From positions 3,027,501 through 3,091,500 of the forward strand of contig NZ_CP110678.1 in assembly GCF_026167545.1 (NCBI RefSeq): a stretch of DNA of 64,000 bases, given 5' to 3'. The notes beneath the pieces were generated by a model. It ran no database searches, was not told where the DNA came from, and saw only the letters and a list, made by a program, of their open reading frames with translations. Both the position numbers and the translations under genes were made by a program. This document shows, piece after piece, positions 36,035 to 43,561 of this stretch (its first letter is position 1; the number at the start of each line of letters is the position of its first letter). This stretch comes from Sphingomonas sp. S1-29. Lineage in GTDB: Bacteria; Pseudomonadota; Alphaproteobacteria; Sphingomonadales; Sphingomonadaceae.

Positions 36035-36271
36035 GCCGCGACAGGTACCCGATCGGCCGCTTTTGATACAGAAATTAATCCAGGGCGCGGCGACTATACG
36101 TTTGTTGCGTCCGACAAAGCGTTTGCGTCACGTCCGACGCGGCGATAGACAACCATTCCGACCGGAACGCTTGGCCGTTACGGTTCAGTCGGGTTGGCGC
36201 TTCGCCTTTTTTCGGGCGTATTGCCCAGCGTTGTGCTCAGCACGCGCGATTTGAGGGAGTTTCGTTGCTGA

Positions 36272-36958
36272 ATGGCCTATGCTGACCAAAAAGCGGGCTC
36301 TGGCCGTATCGTGGCGATCATCATCGTTGCCGCGGTCCATGCCGTGCTCGGTTATTTCCTGGTCTCCGGCCTCGCGTATCAATACGTGAAGCAGGTGAGC
36401 GAAGAGTTAAACACCTTCGACGTCCAGGAACCGCCGCCGCCGCCGCCAGAAGAAGAGCCGCCGCCCCCGCCGCCTGACACGCCGCAGGTACAGCCACCCC
36501 CCGTGGTGACCCCGCCGCCGCTCGTGCGGACCAACACGCCACCGCCGGTGGTAATCCAGTCGGTCAACACGCCGCCGCCTTCGATCGTCACGACGATGAT
36601 CGCAGCGCCGCCAGTCCCTGCAGCGCCCGTTGCGCCGCCGGTTCCGGCGCCGCCCAAGGTGTCGAAGAAGGCTGGGCCCAAGGGCAATCCGGGTTCGTGG
36701 TTCTCGAACGACGACTATCCCCCTGCTGCGCGTCGCGCAGAGGCAGAGGGTCGTGTGTCGGTTTCGGTAACCGTTGGCACCAATGGCCGCGTCACCGCCT
36801 GCCGCGTGACCTCGTCGAGCGGCAACAGCGATCTCGACAACACGACGTGCCGTCTTGCCGAACGCCGCGGGCGGTTCTCGCCGGCGCTCGACGACGCTGG
36901 TAACCCGGTCGTGGCGACATATAGTCTGCCGGGCATCCGCTGGCAGCTCGAAGACTGA
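36272..36958 (+). CDS. tonB: Energy transducer TonB
   Basis: 228 residues. One N-terminal membrane helix (IVAIIIVAAVHAVLGYFLV), a long Pro/Glu-rich periplasmic spacer (about 50-130) and a C-terminal TonB domain with YPPAARRAEAEGRVSVSVTV and FSPALDDAGNPVV. It carries proton-motive energy from ExbB/ExbD to outer-membrane receptors such as that at 14723-17245. First gene of tonB-exbB-exbD-exbD. Confidence 0.95.
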   Translation: MAYADQKAGSGRIVAIIIVAAVHAVLGYFLVSGLAYQYVKQVSEELNTFDVQEPPPPPPEEEPPPPPPDTPQVQPPPVVTPPPLVRTNTPPPVVIQSVNTPPPSIVTTMIAAPPVPAAPVAPPVPAPPKVSKKAGPKGNPGSWFSNDDYPPAARRAEAEGRVSVSVTVGTNGRVTACRVTSSSGNSDLDNTTCRLAERRGRFSPALDDAGNPVVATYSLPGIRWQLED

Positions 36959-37040
36959 CCCGTTTCTGCCGGCGCGAGTGGCCATCCCTCGCGCCGGCGC
37001 CCTTGAATAACGCTCTATTCGTCAGAGGAAGATCTCAGAT

Positions 37041-37835
37041 ATGCTCACCACCATCTTTGCCGCGGCGGCTTCGGTCGAAGAAAATCCCTACGGCCTGGCA
37101 GCCGCGCTGAAAGAAGGCGGCCTGATCGCTCAGGGCACCTTCGGCATCCTCGTCATCATGTCGATCGTCTCGTTCTACATTATGTTCACCAAGCTGTTCG
37201 AACAGCAGAAGATCATGAACCAGGCCAAGCGCATGCGCGCCGACTTCTGGAAGTCGAACAACCTGAAGGAAGGCGCAGCCAAGCTCGACAAGAATTCGGC
37301 CTATCGCCAGATCGTCGACGACGGCCTGGCCGCGCAGGAGCAGCACGGCAAGCTGACCGACCCGGTCGAGGCGCATGACTGGCTGCACGGTTCGCTGGCG
37401 CGTTCGGAAGCGTCGATCAACTCGAAGCTCGGCGGCGGTCTCGCCTTCCTGGCAACCGTCGGTGCAACCGCACCGTTCATCGGCCTGTTCGGTACCGTTA
37501 TCGGTATCTACCGCGCCCTGGTGAAGATCGGTTCGTCGGGCCAGGCATCGATCGACGCGGTTGCCGGCCCCGTCGGTGAAGCACTGATCATGACCGCACT
37601 CGGCCTGCTCGTCGCGGTGCCTGCGGTGCTGGCATACAACTGGCTGCAGCGTCGCAACAAGGCGATCTCGGAAGATCTGAGCGCGTTCTCGAACGACGTT
37701 CTGGGCTTCCTGGCATCGAACGGCGCGGTTCGCCCGACGAACGCCTCGGTTGCTGCAAGCAAGCCGGTTGCCCCGGTTGCGAAGCCTGCCACGACCACTG
37801 CCGGCCAGACCGGCGGCGTGCAGACCCGCGCCTGA
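37041..37835 (+). CDS. exbB: ExbB, MotA/TolQ/ExbB proton channel
   Basis: 264 residues. Three membrane segments: near 30-50, at LAFLATVGATAPFIGLFGTV and at GEALIMTALGLLVAVPAVLA. The GLFGTVIGI and PVGEALIMTA motifs are the family hallmarks. The Ala/Pro/Thr-rich C-terminal tail is probably disordered. With ExbD it forms the proton-driven motor for TonB. Ribosome-binding site GAGGAAG precedes ATG 37041. Confidence 0.95.
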   Translation: MLTTIFAAAASVEENPYGLAAALKEGGLIAQGTFGILVIMSIVSFYIMFTKLFEQQKIMNQAKRMRADFWKSNNLKEGAAKLDKNSAYRQIVDDGLAAQEQHGKLTDPVEAHDWLHGSLARSEASINSKLGGGLAFLATVGATAPFIGLFGTVIGIYRALVKIGSSGQASIDAVAGPVGEALIMTALGLLVAVPAVLAYNWLQRRNKAISEDLSAFSNDVLGFLASNGAVRPTNASVAASKPVAPVAKPATTTAGQTGGVQTRA

Positions 37836-37926
37836 TCGGACGGCGACGCCGCGGGCATCCAGCCCCGGCGTCGCCATCCCCCGGTTCGGACGATCGAACC
37901 GAGTATAAAAATAGGATAGCGCGCAA

Positions 37927-38403
37927 ATGGCGATGAGCGTTGGTGGTGACTCCACCGAAAAACCACTTTCGGACATCAACACGACTCCCCTGGTGGACGT
38001 CATGCTGGTGCTCCTGATCATCTTCCTGATCGCGGTTCCGGTCGCAATCCAGGCGGTCGATCTCGAATTGCCCGAGGTGGCGTACGAGCCCACCACGACC
38101 AAGCCCGAGAATATCAACTTGTCGGTCAGCGGCTCCGAAGCCGGTTGCAAGGTGTATTGGAACCTTACCCAGGTCGACAGCGGCGAACTGCTGCGGCGCG
38201 GTGCCGAAAATCTCGAGGCAGTGGTGGCGCGGTTCGGCGACAACCTGAAGCCCGACGATATTCCCGAGGTGCATATTCGCGGCGACGTGAACACGCCGTA
38301 CCGCTGCATCGGCGGCGCGATCTACACGATGCAGCAGGCTGGCTTCGTGAAAGTCGGCTTCATTTCGGAACCGCCGGCGGGCACTGCCCGTGGCCGGGTC
38401 TGA
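37927..38403 (+). CDS. exbD: ExbD, first copy
   Basis: 158 residues. A single N-terminal helix carries the proton-binding Asp in TPLVDVMLVLLIIFLI. The periplasmic domain is longer than in the next copy and has two cysteines (EAGCKVYW and PYRCIGGA) that could form a disulfide. Partner of ExbB. Confidence 0.94.
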   Translation: MAMSVGGDSTEKPLSDINTTPLVDVMLVLLIIFLIAVPVAIQAVDLELPEVAYEPTTTKPENINLSVSGSEAGCKVYWNLTQVDSGELLRRGAENLEAVVARFGDNLKPDDIPEVHIRGDVNTPYRCIGGAIYTMQQAGFVKVGFISEPPAGTARGRV

Positions 38404-38427
38404 CGCTGCGTACCAGGAGTAAATGAC

Positions 38428-38853
38428 ATGGCAATGAGCGGCGGCAAAGACGACGGCGAGCCGATGATGGACCTGAACATGACGCCGTTGATCGACGTCC
38501 TGCTCGTGCTCCTCATCATGTTCATCATCACCATCCCGATCCAGACCCACGCGGTGAAGGTGGATCTTCCCCAGCCAAACGACAACCAGAACCAGCAGGT
38601 CGTCGATCCGGTGAAGAACAAGATCGTGATCGACGCGGCTGGCACGGTCAGCTGGAACGGCGCACCCGTCAACGACGTGACGCTTTCGCAGTATCTCGAC
38701 CAGTCGGTCGCGCTCGATCCCGAGCCCGAGCTGCACTTCCAGCCCGAGCCGACCGCGCGTTACGAGCGCGTCGACCAGATCCTGGCGATCGTGAAGCGTG
38801 CGAACGTCACCAAGCTGGGCTTCATCGGCAACGAGCAATATCGCGAGTTCTGA
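38428..38853 (+). CDS. exbD: ExbD, second copy
   Basis: 141 residues. The N-terminal helix MTPLIDVLLVLLIMFIIT keeps the proton-relay Asp. The periplasmic part (VKVDLPQPNDNQ, KLGFIGNEQYREF) has no cysteine. It differs clearly from the first ExbD, so the two may form mixed ExbD dimers. The operon ends at the terminator 38883-38911. Confidence 0.94.
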   Translation: MAMSGGKDDGEPMMDLNMTPLIDVLLVLLIMFIITIPIQTHAVKVDLPQPNDNQNQQVVDPVKNKIVIDAAGTVSWNGAPVNDVTLSQYLDQSVALDPEPELHFQPEPTARYERVDQILAIVKRANVTKLGFIGNEQYREF

Positions 38854-38882
38854 TCGCTTCGGCATCGACGGATAGAGAAAGA

Positions 38883-38912
38883 GGGGCGGTCTTCGGACCG
38901 CCCCTTTTTTTA
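38883..38912 (+). terminator. Rho-independent terminator of the tonB operon
   Basis: GGGGCGGTC (38883-38891), loop TTCG, GACCGCCCC (38896-38904), then seven T. A perfect 9-bp stem with a stable UUCG tetraloop. Confidence 0.96.
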
Positions 38913-38989
38913 TGCCCCGCGCCGGGACGCTCGCAGCTGCAGCGACGATTTGGTTTGCACGCCACCCCCCGAAAGCGCATGACACAAAA

Positions 38990-39007
38990 GTGACATATAA
39001 GAGTCAC
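38990..39007 (+). promoter_or_regulatory. Inverted-repeat candidate operator
   Basis: GTGAC (38990-38994) and GTCAC (39003-39007) are separated by ATATAAGA, lying 32 bp before the secreted TPR-like gene. The AT-rich centre could also serve as a -10 element. The symmetry is short, so it may be chance. Confidence 0.3.
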
Positions 39008-39038
39008 GTGAGTGTAACCTTAGCTTTTGGAGAGCGAA

Positions 39039-39401
39039 ATGCGTGCTACGAAGTTGATCATTGTCGCGGCGATGCTGGGTGTGCCGGCGGCGTCGGCCGT
39101 GGCCCAGAACCGGACCGACCCTTATGCCCATGAAGCAATCGAACGCGGCCGGTTCGGCGAGGCCGAAACGTCGCTGCGCGCGCAATTGGCGCTCGAGCCG
39201 ACCAAGCCCGAATTGCTGCTGAACCTTGCCGCGATCTACGCGCGCACCAACCGGCTCGAACAGGCCGAGGCGCTCTATGCGCGCGTCATGGCCGGCGAGG
39301 ATGTGTCGCTGCTGCTGCGCCCCGATTATGCGTTGGGCGCGCACGCGATCGCGCAGCGCGGGCTGCGCAAGCTCGACGTGCAGCGCACCGCGGCACGCTG
39401 A
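39039..39401 (+). CDS. Secreted TPR-like small protein
   Basis: 120 residues from ATG 39039 with GGAGAG 5 nt upstream. Signal peptide MRATKLIIVAAMLGVPAASAVAQ (cleavage after AVA or AVAQ). The mature part has about two tetratricopeptide-type helices (AIERGRFGEAETSLRAQLAL, LLLNLAAIYARTNRLEQAEA). It probably mediates protein contacts in the periplasm. Function unknown. It is separated from the tonB operon by a terminator. Confidence 0.82.
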   Translation: MRATKLIIVAAMLGVPAASAVAQNRTDPYAHEAIERGRFGEAETSLRAQLALEPTKPELLLNLAAIYARTNRLEQAEALYARVMAGEDVSLLLRPDYALGAHAIAQRGLRKLDVQRTAAR

Positions 39402-39413
39402 AGCGCTGACTGA

Positions 39414-39437
39414 TCCGGACCGCACCAGCGGTCCGGA
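39414..39437 (+). terminator. Perfect hairpin between convergent genes
   Basis: TCCGGACCGC and GCGGTCCGGA pair perfectly around ACCA, between the TPR-like gene and the convergent dcd. It lacks a T tract on either side, so a bidirectional terminator role is only plausible. Confidence 0.45.
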
Positions 39438-39469
39438 CCCGTTCCTGCCTTTGCCGCGGGTACGATCAG

Positions 39470-40021
39470 TTACAGCTTGGGGAGCGTAACCCCGCGTTGC
39501 CCCATATATTTGCCCGCGCGGTCGGCGTAGCTCGTCTCGCACACCTCGTTCCCCTGCAGGAACAGGAACTGGCACGCGCCTTCATTGGCGTAGATCTTGG
39601 CAGGGAGCGGCGTGGTGTTCGAGAATTCGAGCGTCACATGCCCCTCCCATTCGGGTTCGAGCGGGGTGACGTTCACGATGATCCCGCAGCGCGCATAGGT
39701 CGATTTGCCGAGGCAGATCACCAGCACGTCGCGCGGCACCCGGAAATATTCGACCGTCCGCGCCAGCGCGAAGCTGTTGGGTGGGATGATGCAGCAATCG
39801 GTCTTGCGATCGACGAAGCTGTTCGAATCGAAATTCTTCGGGTCGACGATCGCGCTGTCGACATTGGTGAAGATCTTGAATTCGTCGGCGACGCGCGCGT
39901 CATAGCCATAGGACGACAGGCCGTAGCTGATGCAGCCTTCGCGGCGCTGCGATTCGGTGAAGGGCTCGATCATCCGCCGCGTCGTGGCGGCCTCGCGAAT
40001 CCAGCGGTCGGACAGGATCAT
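39470..40021 (-). CDS. dcd: dCTP deaminase
   Basis: 183 residues, the usual Dcd length. [38 protein letters not shown] and [17 protein letters not shown] (catalytic Glu in HVTLEFSN) identify it. It deaminates dCTP to dUTP, feeding dTMP synthesis. Stands alone and is convergent with the TPR-like gene. Confidence 0.96.
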   Translation of the reverse strand: MILSDRWIREAATTRRMIEPFTESQRREGCISYGLSSYGYDARVADEFKIFTNVDSAIVDPKNFDSNSFVDRKTDCCIIPPNSFALARTVEYFRVPRDVLVICLGKSTYARCGIIVNVTPLEPEWEGHVTLEFSNTTPLPAKIYANEGACQFLFLQGNEVCETSYADRAGKYMGQRGVTLPKL

Positions 40022-40081
40022 GAATGGCTTCCCCTTGCGTACGCGGCCTTTTCGCGGGTCGCGCGCGGCGGGGCAAGCGGC

Positions 40082-40603
40082 TTAGTCGACGCGCGTCAGC
40101 ACGGTGCGGTTGCGCGGCAGCCAGACATCCTTGCCGTCGCCTTCGGGATCGACCTCCTTCAGCGTGGTCATCGTCGCGCCGTCGCGGCTAGTGGTTTCGC
40201 GGACCCGAGCCATGGCGTCGCCGTCGATCCGCCGGTCCTGCGCGATCATCGTCCAGTGCGTCGGGTCGGTCGCGGCGGAAACGGTCAGCCGCACCGTGCC
40301 GGTTTCGAGCGGGCGGCCTTTGCGGAACGTCGCCGAGTTCAGTGTGTCGCCTTCGACCATCGACGTCGTGGTGATCCAGACGGTGCCGGTCTTGGGGCCG
40401 TCGTCATACGCCGCGGTGCTTACCGTCGTGACGCCGTCGGGCTGGGCGACGATCGTCACCTCGACCGGCAGGCCCTCCCATTGGTCGGTCTGATAGTCGC
40501 GATAGGCGAGCTCGCCGCGCCACCGGCCGGCGTTGCTCGCGAGCAAGGCCTGCGGCGTGATCGATTGGAGCGGCAGCAGCAGCGACAGGATCAGAATCGA
40601 CAT
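40082..40603 (-). CDS. Hypothetical exported protein
   Basis: 173 residues. Short signal-like start MSILILSLLLPLQSITPQA. The remainder is beta-strand-rich (GRWRGELAYRDYQTDQWEGL, DGVTTVSTAAYDDGPKTGTV), suggesting a lipocalin-like or DUF1579-like barrel of the kind seen in small periplasmic proteins. No catalytic motif is visible and I do not recognise a named family. It is 60 bp upstream of dcd on the same strand. Confidence 0.7.
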   Translation of the reverse strand: MSILILSLLLPLQSITPQALLASNAGRWRGELAYRDYQTDQWEGLPVEVTIVAQPDGVTTVSTAAYDDGPKTGTVWITTTSMVEGDTLNSATFRKGRPLETGTVRLTVSAATDPTHWTMIAQDRRIDGDAMARVRETTSRDGATMTTLKEVDPEGDGKDVWLPRNRTVLTRVD

Positions 40604-40734
40604 GGCAATGGCCTCCCACGGGTAGCCAGCGTGTCATAGGCCGGCTTGCTACGCGAGCGTCATGAAGCGTTTTCGATTGGGCGTGCGTTGTGCGCCCGCG
40701 CGCGATAGGCAGCGACACGAGTTCAGGAGGAAAT

Positions 40735-41679
40735 ATGGCCGGAGGATTGGTTGCGCTGCTCGACGACGTGGCGGCGCTGACGAAGCTGGCGGCAGCGTCG
40801 CTCGACGATGTCGGCGCCGCGGCGGCGCGTGCGGGGGCGAAGTCGGCCGGCGTGGTCATCGACGATGCCGCGGTGACGCCGCGCTATGTCGTCGGACTGC
40901 CGCCGCAACGCGAGCTGCCGATCATCGGCAAGATCGCGATCGGGTCGCTCAAGAACAAGTTGCTGTTCCTGCTGCCCGCGGCGCTCGCGATCAGCGCATG
41001 GCTTCCCTGGGCGCTGACGCCGCTGCTGATGATCGGCGGCGCCTATCTGTGCTTCGAGGGGACCGAGAAGGTCTATGAAGCGCTGGCGGGCGAGGACCAT
41101 GGCCAGGAGGTGGCGGCGATCACCGATCCGCAGGAGCTCGAGGATCGCCAGGTATCGGGGGCCATCCGCACCGACTTCATCCTGTCGGCCGAGATCATGG
41201 CGATCGCGCTCGCCGATCTCGACACCGGGTCGATCTGGCAGCAGGCGCTGGTACTCGCGCTGGTCGGGCTGGCGATCACCGTCGGCGTCTATGGCTTCGT
41301 CGCGATCATCGTGAAGATGGACGATGTCGGGCTGCATCTCGCCAAGGGCGGGGGGGGGGGCGCCGGCTTCGGGCGCGGGCTGGTCAAGGCGATGCCGGTG
41401 CTGCTGAAGTTCCTGTCGATCGTCGGCACCGCGGCGATGATCTGGGTCGGTGGCGGGATCATCGTCCATGGCCTGGCCGGCTTCGGGCTGGCGGGAATCG
41501 AACATGGCATCCACGACGTCGCGGTGGCGGCGGGCGGTGCCTTGGCGGGCGCGCGCGGCGTGGTCGAATGGGTCGTCACCGCGTTCGGCGCGGGGATCGT
41601 CGGGCTGGTGGTGGGCGGCGCGATCGTCGCGATCCTGCACTTGTTGCCCAAGAAGGCGGGGGCGGCGGCGGCGCACTGA
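40735..41679 (+). CDS. DUF808 membrane protein (YedI-like)
   Basis: 314 residues from ATG 40735, preceded by AGGAGGA. The N-terminus AGGLVALLDDVAALTKLAA is diagnostic of DUF808, followed by several membrane helices (about 75-110, 170-215, 225-260, 275-305). Transport or stress function is unknown. A run of ten G (41350-41359) encodes a Gly-rich loop (GGGGGAG) and is a slippage-prone tract. Confidence 0.88.
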   Translation: MAGGLVALLDDVAALTKLAAASLDDVGAAAARAGAKSAGVVIDDAAVTPRYVVGLPPQRELPIIGKIAIGSLKNKLLFLLPAALAISAWLPWALTPLLMIGGAYLCFEGTEKVYEALAGEDHGQEVAAITDPQELEDRQVSGAIRTDFILSAEIMAIALADLDTGSIWQQALVLALVGLAITVGVYGFVAIIVKMDDVGLHLAKGGGGGAGFGRGLVKAMPVLLKFLSIVGTAAMIWVGGGIIVHGLAGFGLAGIEHGIHDVAVAAGGALAGARGVVEWVVTAFGAGIVGLVVGGAIVAILHLLPKKAGAAAAH

Positions 41680-41692
41680 GCGCCGCTGGCGT

Positions 41693-42154
41693 TTACAGCC
41701 CCAGGTCGGCGGGGCCGAAGGCGTGCGGCAGCAGGTCGCGCAGCCGGTGGGTTTCGATCCGCTCGCCCTGTGCGCCGGCGCAGAACACCGCGATGTCGCG
41801 CGCGCCCATGCCTGCGGCCTCGTTGAGCACCTGGCGGCAGCGCCCGCACGGCCGCACCGGATCGGTACCGGTGGCGACGCCATCGACCTGCATCCCGCCG
41901 ATCACCCCGATCGCGACGACATCGCGCAGCCGCCCCGCCGCGCTGAGCGTCGCGATCGCGACGGTTTCGGCGCACAGCGACAGGCCGTAGCTGGCATTCT
42001 CGAAATTGGCGCCGGTGACGACGCTGCCGTCGGTCAGCAGCACCGCAGCACCGACCGAGAAGCGCGAATAGGGCGCGTGGGCGTTGCGCGCGGCTTCGCG
42101 CGCGGCGGCGATCAGCGGTTGCGGGTCGATCGCGGTCGGGTCGGTCTGGGTCAA
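41693..42154 (-). CDS. cdd: Cytidine deaminase
   Basis: 153 residues. Zinc-site motifs: CAE in LSLCAETVAI and PCGRCRQVLNE, plus APYSRFSVGAAVL. It deaminates cytidine/deoxycytidine for pyrimidine salvage. The start is TTG 42154, overlapping the stop of the GH25-like gene (TTGA). The frame continues upstream as a shadow, but the homology begins here. Confidence 0.93.
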   Translation of the reverse strand: MTQTDPTAIDPQPLIAAAREAARNAHAPYSRFSVGAAVLLTDGSVVTGANFENASYGLSLCAETVAIATLSAAGRLRDVVAIGVIGGMQVDGVATGTDPVRPCGRCRQVLNEAAGMGARDIAVFCAGAQGERIETHRLRDLLPHAFGPADLGL

Positions 42155-42831
42155 GTTGCTACCACGTTCCAATGGGCGGGCCGTTCGATACCATCGACGC
42201 GGCGGATCGGGTTCGCCTGCCACATGCGCCAGCCGCGCGCCAGATAGGCGGGCTCGCGAAACGCACGCACCCCCCAGAAGGTACGGTCGATGCCTTGGCT
42301 CAGCTGGTATGGCGCCTCGAAGGCGGGCGATACGCGCAGCAGGGCGGGCTTGCCGGTATGGCGTTCGACGCGCGCGAGGAACGCCTGCACTTCGCCGAGC
42401 ATCGCGCCGCGGGTGGGGGCGGGGTTGCAAGCCGGGTCGAGCTCGAATGCGACCGCGGCGGGCAGCGCATCGGCGGTGCGCGGAACGGTGGCGTTGAAAT
42501 GATCGGCCTGTTCGGTGCCCGGTCGGCACGGCGCATAGAGGTGCAGCGCGCCGCGGCGAACGCCGGCCACGGGCAACGCCCGCCAATGCTGCTCGAACGC
42601 GGCGTCGCGCGACACGTCGCCCTGCGTCGCGACGACATAGGCGAAATCGACGCCGTCGCCGCGGGCGACATACCAGTCGATCGCCCCCGTCGCGGCGCTG
42701 ACGTCTACCCCCTGCACCGGATATTGTTCGATCGACGGTTGCCACTGGCCGGCATAGATCCACCCGCCGCCCGCAATCGCCCCCGCCGCGCCGACTGCGA
42801 TCAGCAGCCGCCCCAGCCCCCAAAATTGCAC
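42151..42831 (-). CDS. GH25 lysozyme-like protein
   Basis: 226 residues. An N-terminal membrane anchor or uncleaved signal (GRLLIAVGAAGAIAGGGWIYA) is followed by a glycoside hydrolase family 25 barrel: VQGVDVSAATGAIDWYVARG, VDFAYVVATQG, GALHLYAPCR and a C-terminal WQANPIRRVDGI. The usual D-x-E pair on strand 4 reads AFE here, so the Glu remains but the Asp appears replaced. Murein cleavage is possible but doubtful. It is coupled to cdd by TTGA. Confidence 0.78.
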   Translation of the reverse strand: MQFWGLGRLLIAVGAAGAIAGGGWIYAGQWQPSIEQYPVQGVDVSAATGAIDWYVARGDGVDFAYVVATQGDVSRDAAFEQHWRALPVAGVRRGALHLYAPCRPGTEQADHFNATVPRTADALPAAVAFELDPACNPAPTRGAMLGEVQAFLARVERHTGKPALLRVSPAFEAPYQLSQGIDRTFWGVRAFREPAYLARGWRMWQANPIRRVDGIERPAHWNVVAT

Positions 42832-42844
42832 CCCGTTCGCCCCT

Positions 42845-43327
42845 TTATGATTTGATGTGCAGCACGCAGATCAGCGTGAACAGCCGCCGCGCGGTATCGA
42901 AATCGACCTCGATATTGCGCTCGAGGCGTTCCTTGAGCAGCTCGGCGGCTTCGTTATGGACCGCGCGGCGCGCCATATCGACGGTTTCGATATGCTCGGC
43001 GGTGGCGCTGCGGATCGCCTGATAATAGCTGTCGCAAATCGCGAAATAGCTTTTGATCGGCCGCTGGAAGCGCCCCATCGCGAGCACCAGCGTTTCGAGC
43101 GGCGATCCGTCCTCGCGCGCCATCGCCAGCGCCAGCCGCCCCTCCTCGACGCTGATCGTCAGCTTGTAAGGGCCGGCATAGCCGTCGGGATGCTCGCGCA
43201 ACGGCTTGAAATAATTGCCCTCGAGCAGATCGAAGATCGCGATCCGGCGCTCCTGCTCGATATCGGCGTTGCGCCACAGGATCGTGCGTTCGTCCAGCGT
43301 GACGGCGATGATCCTGGGGTCGGCCAT
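42845..43327 (-). CDS. UPF0262 family protein
   Basis: 160 residues. RIIAVTLDERTILWRNADIEQERRIAIFDLLEGN and the helical C-terminus VHNEAAELLKERL..IEVDFDTARRLFTLICVLHI are typical of UPF0262, a conserved alphaproteobacterial protein with no known function. Cytoplasmic. It lies 13 bp upstream of the GH25-like gene and is probably in the same transcript. Confidence 0.9.
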   Translation of the reverse strand: MADPRIIAVTLDERTILWRNADIEQERRIAIFDLLEGNYFKPLREHPDGYAGPYKLTISVEEGRLALAMAREDGSPLETLVLAMGRFQRPIKSYFAICDSYYQAIRSATAEHIETVDMARRAVHNEAAELLKERLERNIEVDFDTARRLFTLICVLHIKS

Positions 43328-43390
43328 GGTCCCCCCGCGATAAGCCTTTGGCGCGCAAGATCAACGGGGCGCGCGCGACTTCACCCTATT

Positions 43391-43484
43391 CCCGTTCGCA
43401 CTGAGCTTGTCGAAGTGCCGTTCTTCTTTTGCGGGCGGCCCGCCAAAGGCAGGACGGTGCTTCGACAGGCTCAGCACGAACGGG
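43391..43484. repeat. REP-like inverted pair (copy B)
   Basis: Left arm 43391-43420 has stem GCACT/AGTGC; right arm 43455-43484, read on the minus strand, has GTGCT/AGCAC. Both surround GAGCYTGTCGA. The two arms differ from each other in the stem bases yet each stays self-complementary. Located upstream of dnaB. Confidence 0.88.
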
Positions 43485-43561
43485 GAGGGGGGGGTGAACC
43501 TTCCACATGATTCACCGATGCGCCGCCTTGCGCGCCGCGCCGCATTGCCGGATTAGGACGC

